From assembly GCA_963829955.1 (NCBI GenBank), contig CAWHKS010000009.1, positions 124,001 to 188,000 on the forward strand: a DNA stretch of 64,000 nucleotides, read 5' to 3'. Positions within the stretch are counted from its first letter, which is position 1. The number at the start of each line of letters is the position of its first letter. A program made the position numbers and the translations under genes. A model generated the notes under the pieces. It was not told the DNA's origin and searched no databases. It saw only the letters and a program-made list of their open reading frames with translations. This stretch comes from DASTFY01 sp963829955. Lineage in GTDB: Bacteria; Actinomycetota; Acidimicrobiia; Acidimicrobiales; Ilumatobacteraceae. Below, one piece after another: positions 16,643 through 26,096 of the stretch.

Positions 16643-18268
16643 GTGACCGCGGCCGCACCTACCCTCCCCTTTCCCCCCATGCAGCCGAGCGGCAGCGGGC
16701 AACACCACGGCGCCACCGTCGTCACCGATCCGCGCCGCCAGCGACAGATCCTCATCGCCATGTGCACGGCCCTGATCGCCGTCGTGGCCTCGGTGTCCGG
16801 CCTCAACGTGGCCCAGCAGGACCTGGCGATCGACCTCGGCGCCTCGCAGGGACAGCTGCTCTGGATCATCAACGGCTACACGATGGCGCTGGCCGCACTG
16901 CTGCTGCCCATCGGTGCCATCGGTGACCGATGGGGCCGCAAGCCGATCCTGGTGGGCGGTCTTGCGCTCTTTGTCGGGGCCAACGCCCTCGCCGGGACAG
17001 CCGGGTCCGTCGAGGTGCTCCTCGTCGCCCGCGTGCTGGCCGGCGTCGCCGCGGCCATGATCATGCCGGTCACGCTGTCGGTGATCACGTCGAGCTTCCC
17101 CGCCGAGCAGCGGGCCCGTGCGGTCGGCATCTGGTCCGGCTTCGCCGGCGCCGGCGGCATCCTCGGCCTGTTCGTGTCGTCCTTCCTCATCGACTACTTC
17201 ACGTGGCCGTGGCTGTTCGCCATGCCGATCACCTTCGCCATCGTCTCCCTGACCATGACGCTGCGCGCCGTCGCCAACTCCCGTGAGCACCAGGAGGGCC
17301 GGTTCGACACGATCGGTTCGTTGCTGTCGGCCGTCGCCATCGGAGCGCTCGTCCTCGGCATCCACGAGGGTCCCGAGAAGGGCTGGAGCGACCCGCTCAC
17401 ACTGGCCGGGCTGATCACCGGCGTCGTGGCCCTGCTGGCCTTCGTGTGGTGGGAGCTGCGCCAGGAGCGGCCGCTGCTCGAGATCCGCCTCTTCGCGAAC
17501 CGCGGGCTGGCGGCAGGGTCGCTGACGCTGCTCATCGTGTTCGCGGTGATGTTCGGGATCTTCCTCGTGCTCACCCAGTTCATGCAGGCGGTGCTGGGCT
17601 ACTCGGCGCTCGCCGCCGCCGGCGCCCTCCTCCCGATGGTGGTCGTGATGATGCCGCTGTCGGCGATCGCGCCGACGATCGCATCCCGCATCGGTACGCG
17701 CACCGTGCTCATGACCGGCGTCAGCCTCTTCGGCGTCGGCCTCTCCCTGCTGGCCCTGATGGTGTCGGCGGAGGGTGGCTATTGGTCGGTCCTTCCCGGT
17801 CTGGTCGTCGTGGCGTTCGGCATCGGCCTGTGCATGAGCCCGTCGACGACCGTCATCACCGAGTCGTTGCCGCACGAGAAGCAGGGCGTGGCGTCCGCGC
17901 TCAACGACACTGTGCGCGAGCTCGGCGGCGCCGTCGGGATCGCGCTCCTCGGTTCGCTGGTCAGCGCCGGCTACCGGTCGAGCGTGACCTCGGCGACCGA
18001 GTCCCTGTCACCGGAGCTGGCCCACCGCGTGGAGGAGGGCATCGGATCGGCCTTCGCGGCCGCACCCGACCTCGGCCCCTCGGCGCCGAGCGTGCTGACC
18101 GCCGCCCGCGACGCCCTCGTCGACGGCTGGCGCCTGTCGATGTGGTTCGGCGTCGCGCTCGCCGCCGTGGCTCTCGTCTACCTCGCCATCCGAGGCCCGC
18201 GGGAGGCGGACGTCGAGGCCGAGGACGCACTCGACCACGACCTCGTGCTCGAGCCCGTCGCCGGCTGA
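16643..18268 (+). CDS. MFS drug exporter, DHA2/EmrB-QacA family
   Basis: This 541-aa proton-driven exporter has about 14 membrane helices. Motif A, GAIGDRWGRKPILVGG, follows the second helix, and the antiporter motif C region is present in SGFAGAGGILGLFVSS. The substrate is unknown; the family exports lipophilic drugs and cations. I chose GTG 16643 because AAGGAG (16631-16636) is well placed before it; an in-frame ATG at 16619 lacks one. It is divergent from a TetR gene with a clear operator between, so it is probably induced by its substrates. Confidence 0.9.
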   Translation: MTAAAPTLPFPPMQPSGSGQHHGATVVTDPRRQRQILIAMCTALIAVVASVSGLNVAQQDLAIDLGASQGQLLWIINGYTMALAALLLPIGAIGDRWGRKPILVGGLALFVGANALAGTAGSVEVLLVARVLAGVAAAMIMPVTLSVITSSFPAEQRARAVGIWSGFAGAGGILGLFVSSFLIDYFTWPWLFAMPITFAIVSLTMTLRAVANSREHQEGRFDTIGSLLSAVAIGALVLGIHEGPEKGWSDPLTLAGLITGVVALLAFVWWELRQERPLLEIRLFANRGLAAGSLTLLIVFAVMFGIFLVLTQFMQAVLGYSALAAAGALLPMVVVMMPLSAIAPTIASRIGTRTVLMTGVSLFGVGLSLLALMVSAEGGYWSVLPGLVVVAFGIGLCMSPSTTVITESLPHEKQGVASALNDTVRELGGAVGIALLGSLVSAGYRSSVTSATESLSPELAHRVEEGIGSAFAAAPDLGPSAPSVLTAARDALVDGWRLSMWFGVALAAVALVYLAIRGPREADVEAEDALDHDLVLEPVAG

Positions 18269-18312
18269 ACTCCGGCGGACGTCTCCAGGGCGTCGCGTAG
18301 CGTGAGCCGCCC

Positions 18313-19107
18313 ATGGCGACGACCACCGTGGACGGGCTCCGCATCGCCTACGAGCGCGCCGGCCGAGGACCTCCCCTCGTACTCCTCCACGGCTACGTGG
18401 GCGACGGCCGCGCGAGCTGGCATCCCCAGCTGGACGGTTTGTCCGACGAGTTCACGGTGATCGCCTGGGACGCGCCCGGGGCCGGGGGGTCGTCCGATCC
18501 GCCCGAGGCGTTCGGCATCAGCGGCTACGCCGACTGCCTGGCCGGGTTCATCGAGGAGCTCGGGCTCGTGGACCCGAGCATCGTCGGCCTGTCCTTCGGC
18601 GGCATACTCGCACTGGAGCTGTGCCATCGGCACCCGGCGGTGGCGCGGCGACTGGTCCTCGCGTCCGCCTACGCCGGATGGGTCGGGTCGCTGTCGGTGA
18701 CGGTGTCCGAGCAACGGCTGCAACAGGCGTTCGTGCTGGCCGAGCTGACACCGGACGAGTTCGTCGCCACGTTGCTGCCGACCATTTTCACCGAAGGGAC
18801 ACCATCGGGGTCGGTCGAGGCGTTCGAGGCCTCCATGCGGGCGTTCAACCCAGCCGGCTTCCGGGAGATGGCGCGGGCATCCGCCGTCGATCTGCGCGAC
18901 GTACTGCCCCGGATCAGCGTCCCGACGCTCCTCGTCTACGGGGATCACGACGTTCGCGCGCCCCTTCCCGTCGCCGAGCACCTCCACGGCGCCATCGCCG
19001 GCTCGACCCTCGTCTTGCTGCCCGGCGTCGGTCACGCTTGCAACATCGAGGCTCCGGAGGCCTTCAACGAGGCCGTCCGCCGTTTTCTCCGGATCACCGC
19101 CGCGTGA
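18313..19107 (+). CDS. Alpha/beta-fold hydrolase
   Basis: This 264-aa enzyme has the complete catalytic set: nucleophile Ser94 in GLSFGG, acid Asp213 in VYGDHDVRAP and His241 in GVGHACNIE. The oxyanion segment is LLHGYVG near residue 25. Size and sequence fit carboxylesterases or lactonases of the RutD/3-oxoadipate enol-lactonase kind. The gene begins 44 nt after the MFS exporter on the same strand, so it may be co-transcribed with it. The substrate is unknown. Confidence 0.85.
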   Translation: MATTTVDGLRIAYERAGRGPPLVLLHGYVGDGRASWHPQLDGLSDEFTVIAWDAPGAGGSSDPPEAFGISGYADCLAGFIEELGLVDPSIVGLSFGGILALELCHRHPAVARRLVLASAYAGWVGSLSVTVSEQRLQQAFVLAELTPDEFVATLLPTIFTEGTPSGSVEAFEASMRAFNPAGFREMARASAVDLRDVLPRISVPTLLVYGDHDVRAPLPVAEHLHGAIAGSTLVLLPGVGHACNIEAPEAFNEAVRRFLRITAA

Positions 19108-19177
19108 CCTGACCGACACCGCCGTCCACCCCGTCGAGCGGATGGCGCCCGCAGTAGGCTCGGAGGCGTCCCCAGCG

Positions 19178-19330
19178 CGTCGGGATTCTCGCTACCGAGA
19201 GCCGCTCGAGCGGGCGTTGCCAGGAGCGTTCGACGAAGCAGTCGCCGAGGCCGACCTGTTCTTCCAGGCCGAGATGCCGGCGGTGCAGCAGTGGAGCTTC
19301 GGGCCTAGCGACGCCGAGCGTGTCACCCAG
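19178..19330 (+). pseudogene. Alpha/beta-hydrolase fragment fused to TetR remnant
   Basis: The frame here encodes a piece of the lid region of an alpha/beta hydrolase (ERALPGAFDEAVAEADLFFQ, PAVQQWSFGPSDAERVTQ) but neither the nucleophile nor the catalytic His. It stops being hydrolase-like exactly at 19330, where another frame turns into a TetR C-terminal domain. The combination looks like a deletion joining two unrelated genes. No plausible product is expected. Confidence 0.6.
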
Positions 19331-19761
19331 CGCTCTTCCGCGCCGTCTTCATCGCCATCGAGCAGGAGCTGAACGACTCGGTGCTGGAGGCGGCGCGCAG
19401 ATCCACGACCACGCTCGAGGCCTTCGTCGCCGGGTGCGCGGCCTACCTGGACTTCGCGATACGGCCGGACTGGCAGCGCATCGCCGTCGTCGACGCCCCC
19501 TCGGTGCTGGGTGCCGCCGAGTGGCACGCCATCGACTCGGGCATCGGCCTGGCCAGCATGGAAGCCAGGCTCGCCGCCCTCGAGTCTGAGGGACTCCTCG
19601 ACCGGCCGGCGTCACCGGCCCTCGCCGTCCTGCTGTTCGGGGCTCTCACCGACGCCGGCCTCGCGCTCGCTCGCGACGCCGCGCTGAGCCGTGAGGACCT
19701 GCTCTCGGCGTTCATGTCCCTCGTCGTGCCGTCCGCCGACACCACCACGGTCAAGCAGTAG
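19330..19761 (+). pseudogene. TetR C-terminal domain remnant
   Basis: From 19330 the frame reads ALFRAVFIAIEQELNDSVLE, RPDWQRIAVVDAPSVLGAAE and IDSGIGLASMEARLAALESE, which is the ligand-binding half of a TetR regulator (the subfamily with QRIvLvDaPaVLG). The whole DNA-binding domain is missing; an in-frame TAG at 19306 closes the frame upstream. It cannot act as a repressor. Its 3' end overlaps the convergent flavin-family gene by 11 nt. Confidence 0.7.
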
Positions 19762-20302
19762 CCGCGGCGCGCAGCCCGCGCCTACGCGGTGCGACGGGGA
19801 AACGGAAGCGCGTCTGTGCGAAGGCGCCCTTGTTGAACGCGAGGACCTTCGTCGGGACGACCTCGAAGACCAGCGCATCGCCGCTCCCGTGCCGGAACAT
19901 GCCGTCGACGACCTCGAAGTGCCAGTCACCCTCGTACTTGGTCTCCCACACGTCCGCGAGCTCGTGCAGGAGGGTCTCGTCGCTCACGCGCCGCGCCGAT
20001 CCCTCGACCACGATGTCCAGCCCCGACTTCCAGGCGTTGTTGCCGGTGGTGAGGGCGCAGCTTCCGTTCCTCGCCAGGTTCACGCCCTTCTGTTCGCCCG
20101 CGCCGGTGCAGAAGTACACCGCGCCGTTGCGCCACACCGTCGGTACCGGGGTCACGTGCGGGCGTCCGTCGGGGCGGACCGTCGAGATCCAGAACAGCTC
20201 GGCCTCGCCGATGGCCTCGCTCACCTCGTCCCAGGAAGACAGCGACGCGCCAGGGTCACTGAAGCGGGGGTCGAGCTCGGCGACGGGGTCGGTGGCGGGC
20301 AT
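19751..20302 (-). CDS. Pyridoxamine 5'-phosphate oxidase-like (split-barrel) protein
   Basis: This 183-aa protein has the split beta-barrel of FMN/F420-binding oxidases: EAELFWISTVRPDGRPHVTP and VYFCTGAGEQKGVNLARN are typical. The family includes F420-dependent reductases and general-stress proteins. It starts at ATG 20302. It lies downstream of an acyl-CoA-dehydrogenase-like gene on the same strand but 200 nt apart, so co-transcription is uncertain. The substrate is unknown. Confidence 0.8.
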   Translation of the reverse strand: MPATDPVAELDPRFSDPGASLSSWDEVSEAIGEAELFWISTVRPDGRPHVTPVPTVWRNGAVYFCTGAGEQKGVNLARNGSCALTTGNNAWKSGLDIVVEGSARRVSDETLLHELADVWETKYEGDWHFEVVDGMFRHGSGDALVFEVVPTKVLAFNKGAFAQTRFRFPVAPRRRGLRAAATA

Positions 20303-20503
20303 GGATTGTTCACCTCTCACGAATCGATCGACGCGGCGACGACCTTCTGCTCCAGCCCACCGCCGGCGGGACCGGCACCTTCGTCGATCTCCTTGGGGCT
20401 TCGGAACGCCGGGCGCCAGGAGAGCTTGCGGCTCTGCAGCACGGACGATCAGCACGACCAGAGATCTACCCGACCGGCCGTTCCCTCAACCGCTACGAAT
20501 GCC
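20303..20503. other. Intergenic region without a recognisable gene
   Basis: About 200 nt between the split-barrel gene and the acyl-CoA-dehydrogenase-like gene. I see no conserved coding frame, clear hairpin or repeat; it may hold the promoter of the split-barrel gene. Confidence 0.4.
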
Positions 20504-21685
20504 TCAGAAGAGGGGCAGGTCGATGTCGTTGCCGGCGAGGATCGCGCCGGCAACCGTCATTGCATCTGGCCTGACCAGGAAGTGCTGCGTCACGGCGTGG
20601 ACGTCCCGCAGGCGGCGTTGGAGGGGCGAGTCCATGTAGACCGAGCTGCCACCTCCCGCCCTGTAGGCCGCGTCAACGGCGGCGGTCGCGCGGGACGTGG
20701 CCCACACCGCCGCGGACCGCACGTGCGCCCGCTGCCGCAGGGTCAGTTGCTCGCCAGCGACAGCGCCCGACCAGAGGGAAGCGGCGGTGTCGAAGACGAG
20801 CGACCTGGCGGCACGGAGCTCCGTGTCGGCCGTCGCGAGGTCGAGCTGGAACGTCGGGTTCTTCGCCAGCGGCGCGGCGTCGAGGAGAGGCACCTTGTCC
20901 ACGGCGAGGGCGACGATGTCGTCGAGCGCGCCCTGCGCAATGCCGATGGCCACGCTGGCGACCACGCAGGAGAGCAGGGACGGCGCCGGTATGTGCACGA
21001 TCGGCTCGTCGATGCAGTGGTCCTCTTCCAAGGGGGGATGGGTGCGTTCCGGAGCCACGAGGACGCTGTCGACGTGGAAGTGGTGGCTGCCCGTCCCGCG
21101 CAGTCCGGAGACGTGCCACGTGTCCTCGATGACGACCTCGTCCGGCGAGAAGAGCGCGATGCGGAGCCTGGGCGGGCCGTCCGGCCCGCCGGCTCGACCG
21201 TCGACCTGCTCGACGCAGTCGCCGAACAGCCAATCGGCGTGCTCGCAGCCGCTGGCGAAGCCCCACCGGCCGGTGACGCGGTAGCCGCCGTCGACGGCCT
21301 CGATCACACCACTCGGGTTGATCGCTCCCGCCACGATGACGTCGGGCCCGTCTGCGTAGACCGCGTCGAAGGTCGCCCGCGGCAGCCCGGTCAGGTCGAG
21401 CCAGGCGCCGCTGCCGATCATCACGGTCCAGCCCGTGGAGCCGTCGGCCGCGGCCAGGGTCTCGAGCACCCGGAGCGCCTCGGGGAGCTCGACACCGATC
21501 CCGCCGTGACTGCTCGGCAGGAGCATCCGGAACGCCCCCGCGCCTTTCAGCTCGTCGAGGAGGTCGGGTGGCAGCCTCCGTCCCTGCTCGATCTCCTCTG
21601 CCCGGCCGGAGATGCTCGGCGCCAACGCGGTCACGGCTTCGAGGACGTCGGCGGCGTTGCGTGTCGGAGCTTGGACCGTGGTCAT
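20504..21685 (-). CDS. Acyl-CoA dehydrogenase-like flavoprotein (oxidase/monooxygenase type)
   Basis: This 393-aa protein has the three-domain acyl-CoA-dehydrogenase fold: an N-terminal helical domain (LLDELKGAGAFRMLLPSSHG), the middle beta domain (GYRVTGRWGFASGCEHADW; WHVSGLRGTGSHHFHVD) and a C-terminal four-helix domain. The pattern is that of class D flavin monooxygenases and related oxidases (HsaA/DszC-like) rather than true acyl-CoA dehydrogenases; the catalytic Glu is not obvious. Its start overlaps the stop of the SnoaL-like gene (ATGA-type), so the pair is translationally coupled. Confidence 0.75.
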   Translation of the reverse strand: MTTVQAPTRNAADVLEAVTALAPSISGRAEEIEQGRRLPPDLLDELKGAGAFRMLLPSSHGGIGVELPEALRVLETLAAADGSTGWTVMIGSGAWLDLTGLPRATFDAVYADGPDVIVAGAINPSGVIEAVDGGYRVTGRWGFASGCEHADWLFGDCVEQVDGRAGGPDGPPRLRIALFSPDEVVIEDTWHVSGLRGTGSHHFHVDSVLVAPERTHPPLEEDHCIDEPIVHIPAPSLLSCVVASVAIGIAQGALDDIVALAVDKVPLLDAAPLAKNPTFQLDLATADTELRAARSLVFDTAASLWSGAVAGEQLTLRQRAHVRSAAVWATSRATAAVDAAYRAGGGSSVYMDSPLQRRLRDVHAVTQHFLVRPDAMTVAGAILAGNDIDLPLF

Positions 21686-22119
21686 CGGTCGGTCTCCCAG
21701 GGCCGCAGCATCGGCGCTTCGACGGCGTGCCGGGCACGGAGCGCGTCACCCCAGCCGCCGTTGCAGTAGCCCACGGCCTCGACGATCAGGCCGTCGCGCA
21801 AGGTGCACAGCCACAGGCGTCGGGCCACCTCGGGGTCCTGGCCCCGCCTGCTCTCCTCGTGCTCCATGACGAACCCGGACGCGGTTGGCACGACGCGCAG
21901 CACCTGAGCAGTCTGCGGTCCGGACGCGATTGCCCGGAGCTGGCGGCCGAAGGCCCCGGAGCCCTGCAGCTGGAGCCGCCAGAACGGTGGGTACAGATCG
22001 AAGAACGCATCGTCAGCGATGAGCCCCTTGCCGGCATCGAGGGTCTCGAAGCAGCGATTGAAGGAGGCGGCGGCACACGTCGCGCTCTCGGTATCCATGG
22101 TCGTGTCGGTAGTGGTCAT
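21682..22119 (-). CDS. SnoaL/NTF2-like protein
   Basis: This 145-aa protein looks like a SnoaL-like polyketide-cyclase/ketosteroid-isomerase-fold domain: CFETLDAGKGLIADDAFFDL at the N-terminus, then beta strands (QVLRVVPTASGFVMEHEES; VARRLWLCTLRDGLIVEAV). It lies upstream of, and overlaps by 4 nt, the acyl-CoA-dehydrogenase-like gene. The fold often supplies an isomerase, cyclase or small-molecule-binding role in catabolic pathways. Specific function unknown. Confidence 0.7.
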   Translation of the reverse strand: MTTTDTTMDTESATCAAASFNRCFETLDAGKGLIADDAFFDLYPPFWRLQLQGSGAFGRQLRAIASGPQTAQVLRVVPTASGFVMEHEESRRGQDPEVARRLWLCTLRDGLIVEAVGYCNGGWGDALRARHAVEAPMLRPWETDR

Positions 22120-22232
22120 GGGGTCGAAGGTACGGAGGAGTCCCTGGGAGGCGCATCGCCCGGATCGACCATCCGACCCGTTGGCGTGTGGTCCGTTCTC
22201 ACCACGCGGTCGGCGGGCGACCCGGTCGTCGC

Positions 22233-23852
22233 CTAGCGGACGAGATCGTGCTCGTAGGCGTACACGGTCGCGGCCGCCCGGGACGACAGGCCCAGCTTCA
22301 GGAAAATGTTCTGGACATGGCGCGCCACTGTGTGGACGCTGATGACCAGCACATCGGCGATCTCCCGGTTGGTCCGCCCGCTGGCGAGGAGCCGCAGCAC
22401 CTCGAGCTCGCGCTCCGTCAGCGAGTCCGGTCGGGATGTCGCCTCGCCCGCCCGAACATCGAGGCGGCGCAGGTCGGGTGCCGCGCCCAGGCGCTCAAAA
22501 GTCGCCCGAGCAGCCTCGACCTCCAGCGCCGTGGCGTCACCATCTCCCAGGGCCGCGCACGCCCTCGCGATACCCAGCCGGACCCGCGCCATCTCGTAGG
22601 GCACCCTCAGGGAGCCCCAGGTCGTCAGCGCCCGGCGCAGCGCGGTCAGCGCCGCCGCGGCGTCCCCCTCTGCCGCCAGGACCGAGCCTGCCGCGCCGTC
22701 GGCGATGGCGTGGAGCATCGGTGCGTCGACGATCCCCGCCAGGTGGGAGAGCTCGTCGCTAGCCGTTCGTGCCGCCGCGACATCACCCGCAGCCAGGTAG
22801 ATCTCGACGGCCGCAGCCAGGACCGCCGGACGCGTGGTCACGTTGGCCGCTTCGACCAGCATGCGCCGGATCGCGACACGGGCCTGCTCGATCTCACCCA
22901 TCGCCAAGCGGAGCAGAGCCAACCCCGGGGACGGGTCCCGGCCGAGCTCTGCCGCTTCCTGGTATGCCTGCGCCGCCTCGGCGAACTCGCCCTGAAGGCG
23001 GTGCAGCTCACCCTGCTGGTAGCGGGCGATGCCCAGCGCAGGATGGAAGGGATCGGCGAGGCGCTCGCTGGCCTGCCCGACCTCGGCGACCGCCTCCGAC
23101 CAGTTCCCGCGCGCCTGAAGGATCTGCGACCGGTGCACCAGGCATTGGCCGCGGTACGGCACCATGTCGGGCTGGACCGAGCACCAGGCGGACAGCGCGT
23201 CGGTCCACTGGGTGGCGCGACGCAGGTCGAAGCACTCGACACAGGCCTCGATCACCGCGCAGCAGACGATGCCGGCGGGAATGGGCGACACCTCACCGGA
23301 CGTCGCCGACACCATCGCCTCGTCGAGGAGCCTGAAACCCTTCGCGACCTCCCCGAGCCGGAGCGACGCCTGCCCACGGCTGAGGAGTCCCAGGGCCAGA
23401 AGGTCGCGATCGGCGATCCTCTCGGCGATCTCCACGATCCGGTCCGCGAGTACGGCAGCTTCGTCCGCGTCGCCCGCCTCGATCTTCTCCAGGAAGCTGG
23501 CCACGAGCAAGTAGCCGCGGGCCGCGCTCCCTGGCCCCGCGCCCTCGATCAGCCGGTCAGCTCGTGCCAGCCAGCCCGTGCCGCGAGCTGTCTCTCCCCG
23601 CAGCACCAGGACGAGGGCCAACCAGAAGGCGCACCGCGCGGCGCGCTCGTGGTCGTCGGCCTCGAGGCAGGCGACGAACGCCTGCTCCCACGCCGCCGCG
23701 CTGTCGTCGTCCCGGCCCACCAGATACGCGGCGACGGCGAGACGCTCGAGATCGCCGACCTCCAGCGACTCGAAGGAGGCCAGGACCTCGTACGCCTCGC
23801 GCCACGAGCGGCGTTCGAACGCCGCTCGGCCGAGCTCAGCGCCGGCGGTCAC
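22233..23852 (-). CDS. LuxR-family regulator with TPR-like sensor region
   Basis: This 539-aa protein ends in a LuxR/FixJ helix-turn-helix (residues about 475-535: LTERELEVLRLLASGRTNRE, IADVLVISVHTVARHVQNIF). The rest is alpha-helical repeats of TPR type. It has no receiver domain and no Walker motifs, unlike the full-size LAL regulators, so it resembles the C-terminal half of one. It starts at GTG 23852 and is divergent from the LtrA gene. It may control the SnoaL/oxidase pair 113 nt downstream or LtrA; the signal is unknown. Confidence 0.85.
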   Translation of the reverse strand: MTAGAELGRAAFERRSWREAYEVLASFESLEVGDLERLAVAAYLVGRDDDSAAAWEQAFVACLEADDHERAARCAFWLALVLVLRGETARGTGWLARADRLIEGAGPGSAARGYLLVASFLEKIEAGDADEAAVLADRIVEIAERIADRDLLALGLLSRGQASLRLGEVAKGFRLLDEAMVSATSGEVSPIPAGIVCCAVIEACVECFDLRRATQWTDALSAWCSVQPDMVPYRGQCLVHRSQILQARGNWSEAVAEVGQASERLADPFHPALGIARYQQGELHRLQGEFAEAAQAYQEAAELGRDPSPGLALLRLAMGEIEQARVAIRRMLVEAANVTTRPAVLAAAVEIYLAAGDVAAARTASDELSHLAGIVDAPMLHAIADGAAGSVLAAEGDAAAALTALRRALTTWGSLRVPYEMARVRLGIARACAALGDGDATALEVEAARATFERLGAAPDLRRLDVRAGEATSRPDSLTERELEVLRLLASGRTNREIADVLVISVHTVARHVQNIFLKLGLSSRAAATVYAYEHDLVR

Positions 23853-23955
23853 GCCCGACAGTCTCGCCGCGCATCAGGCCCGAGTTGACCACGTAATGCG
23901 TGTCGCTTCGGCCCGGAACCCGAGACTGCGCACGATGTCCTGACATCATCACAGG

Positions 23956-25210
23956 ATGCCGACGAGCATCGCCCATCGTGTGGTGCCAATGACGGGCCGG
24001 GACCCGCACGAGCACCATCGGACCGCCACGCCGCTCGAGCTCCTGTACGACCTGACGTTCGTCGTCGCCTTCGGAGCCGCCGGCAACGAGGCGGCGCACT
24101 TCGCCGCCGAAGGCCACTGGCGGACCGCTCTGGTCGGCTTCGGGTTCGCGATGTTCGCGGTCATCTGGGCGTGGATCCAGAACACATGGTTCGCCTCGGC
24201 GTACGACACCGACGACTGGATCTACCGCCTGATGACGCTCGTCCAGATGATCGGGGTGCTCGTGCTCACCCTCGGTCTGCCGCCCATGTACGACTCGCTC
24301 GACCACGGGGTCGAGGTGGACAACGGCGTCATGGTCCTCGGGTACGTCATCATCGCGCGTCGGCCTGATCGCGCTGTGGATGCGCGCCGCCCGGCAGGAT
24401 CCTCCGCGACGTCGGTCCGCTCTGACCTACATCACGACCCTGGCCGCGGCGCAGATCGGCTGGATCGTGCTCCTGGTCGCCGACACATCGATCGGCGTGA
24501 TGTTCTCCGTCGCCGCCGTCCTCATCCTCATCGAGCTGGCCGGCCCGTACATCGCCGAGACCCGAGTCGGGGGCACGCCCTGGCACGCCCATCATGTCGC
24601 CGAGCGCTACGGGCTGCTGGTGATCATCACACTCGGCGAGGTCATCCTGGGCACGGTCGCCGCGCTCGACGCCGTCGTGCGTGCAGACGGGTGGACGATG
24701 GAGACGGCGCTGGTCGGGCTGGCCGGCGTGGGCCTCGCCTTCGGGATGTGGTGGATGTACTTCGTGATCCCGTATGGGGACCTGCTCCACCGCTTCCGCA
24801 GCCGCTCGTTCGGATGGGGCTACGGACACCTGCCGCTCCTCGCCGCGCTCGCCGCCACGGGTGCCGGGCTCCACGTCGCCGCCCTCTCCATCGAAGGCGA
24901 GACCCACATCAGCCTGGTGGCCGTGGTCGCGACGACCGCCGTTCCCGTCGCGGTCTACGTGCTCAGCCTGTACGGGCTCTACAGCCTGCTCACCAGGGAG
25001 ATCGACCCGTTCCACCTCTGGCTGCTCGCGGGCACGGCGGTCTGCATCGTCGGCGCGATCGCGCTGGCCGCCATCGACGCTCCGCTGGCCGGCTGCCTCC
25101 TGGTGCTGACCGTGGCCCCGGCCGTCACCGTCGTCGGCTACGAGCGGGTCGGCCACCGCCACGGCGCCGAGCTCCTGGCTCGATCCGGGGCCGACCAGCC
25201 GGTGGAGTGA
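23956..25210 (+). pseudogene. ltrA: Low-temperature-requirement A (LtrA) membrane protein, frameshifted
   Basis: The N-terminal part has the family signature HHRTATPLELLYDLTFVVAFG and membrane helices; near 24350-24358 (ATCGCGCGTCGG) the frame must shift, consistent with loss of a CG pair, to continue as VGLIALWMRAARQDP and on through the remaining helices (YGLLVIITLGEVILGTVAAL) to the stop at 25210. Rejoined, it is a normal LtrA of about 418 aa with roughly ten helices. ATG 23956 is used; ATG 23989 is also possible. The biochemical role of the family is unknown. Confidence 0.8.
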
Positions 25211-25228
25211 CGCCCGGCCGCAAGCCGA

Positions 25229-26083
25229 TCAACCAGCCGCTTGCCCGGAGTCCCTGAGGCCGTACACGCGGCGCGCTGCGTCGCCCAGTACCGCCCGCCG
25301 GTCCTCGCCCTCGAGCACCTCGATCGTGCCTTGCATGCCGTCCCAGACCTGCCGGTAGTTGCGTGAGGCCAGGAGCGCGAAGGGCCAGTCCCCGCCGTAC
25401 ATCAGGCGCCGGGGGCCGAACAGCTCCAGCGCGTGGTCGACGTACGGCGCGAGATCGGCCGACGTCCATCCGGGTGCGGCTGCGCTGTCCAGGCCGGACA
25501 GCTTGGCGACGACGTTCGGCGGCTCGGCCGCAGCCGCCAGCAGACTCGCCCACGGTTCCCACCCTCGTTCGCGGATCGGCGGCTTGCCCAGGTGGTCGAC
25601 GACGAACGTCGTGCGCGGATGGCGCACCGCTAGGGCGGGCACGAGGCCGAGGAGACGAGGGGTCTCGGCGCACACGTCGAACGTGAGGTGTCGCTCGCCG
25701 AGCAACTCGAGGGTCTCGTGGACCGATCCGTGCTGGAGAAGATCCGGATCGGCATCGCGGTGCACGAGGTGCCGGATGCCGACCACGGGCGCGTCCCGCC
25801 ATCGATCGAGCAGCACTGCGGCCGCGGTTGCGTCCCGAAGCGGCACCCAAGCGACGACGCCGGCCACCTGGTTATGAGCACGCGCGGTCCGCAGCATGTT
25901 CTCGGTGTCCTCTACGTTGTCTGCGGCCTGGACGAGCACGACCTCGTGCACTCCGGCTGCGGCCTGGTCAGGCCAGAACTCGTCGAGCTCGACGTCGCGG
26001 GGCAGCTCCGGAACATCGTCGAGCCACGGATACTCGGCCCGCTGCGCGCTCCAGACGTGAACGTGGCTGTCCACGATGCGCAC
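25229..26083 (-). CDS. Amidohydrolase-family lactonase (L-fuconolactonase/aldonolactonase type)
   Basis: This 284-aa protein is a metal-dependent TIM-barrel hydrolase of the amidohydrolase-2 family. It has DSHVHVW at residues 5-11 (metal-binding HxH), FVVDHLGKPP near 165 and LMYGGDWPF near 230. Relatives open sugar lactones such as L-fucono- or L-galactonolactone. The GTG start at 26083 lies 13 nt after the stop of the GntR gene, so the two are one operon. Given the divergent aldonate-catabolic operon, hydrolysis of an aldonolactone to the free acid is the likely role. Confidence 0.8.
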   Translation of the reverse strand: MRIVDSHVHVWSAQRAEYPWLDDVPELPRDVELDEFWPDQAAAGVHEVVLVQAADNVEDTENMLRTARAHNQVAGVVAWVPLRDATAAAVLLDRWRDAPVVGIRHLVHRDADPDLLQHGSVHETLELLGERHLTFDVCAETPRLLGLVPALAVRHPRTTFVVDHLGKPPIRERGWEPWASLLAAAAEPPNVVAKLSGLDSAAAPGWTSADLAPYVDHALELFGPRRLMYGGDWPFALLASRNYRQVWDGMQGTIEVLEGEDRRAVLGDAARRVYGLRDSGQAAG

Positions 26084-26096
26084 GGTCTCTACCCGC

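Noticed and set aside
15962..17875. A 637-codon minus-strand open frame
   Set aside because: Only the last 186 codons are a real TetR gene. The upstream part is the reverse complement of the MFS exporter and has the Arg/Gly/Asp-rich composition of a shadow frame.
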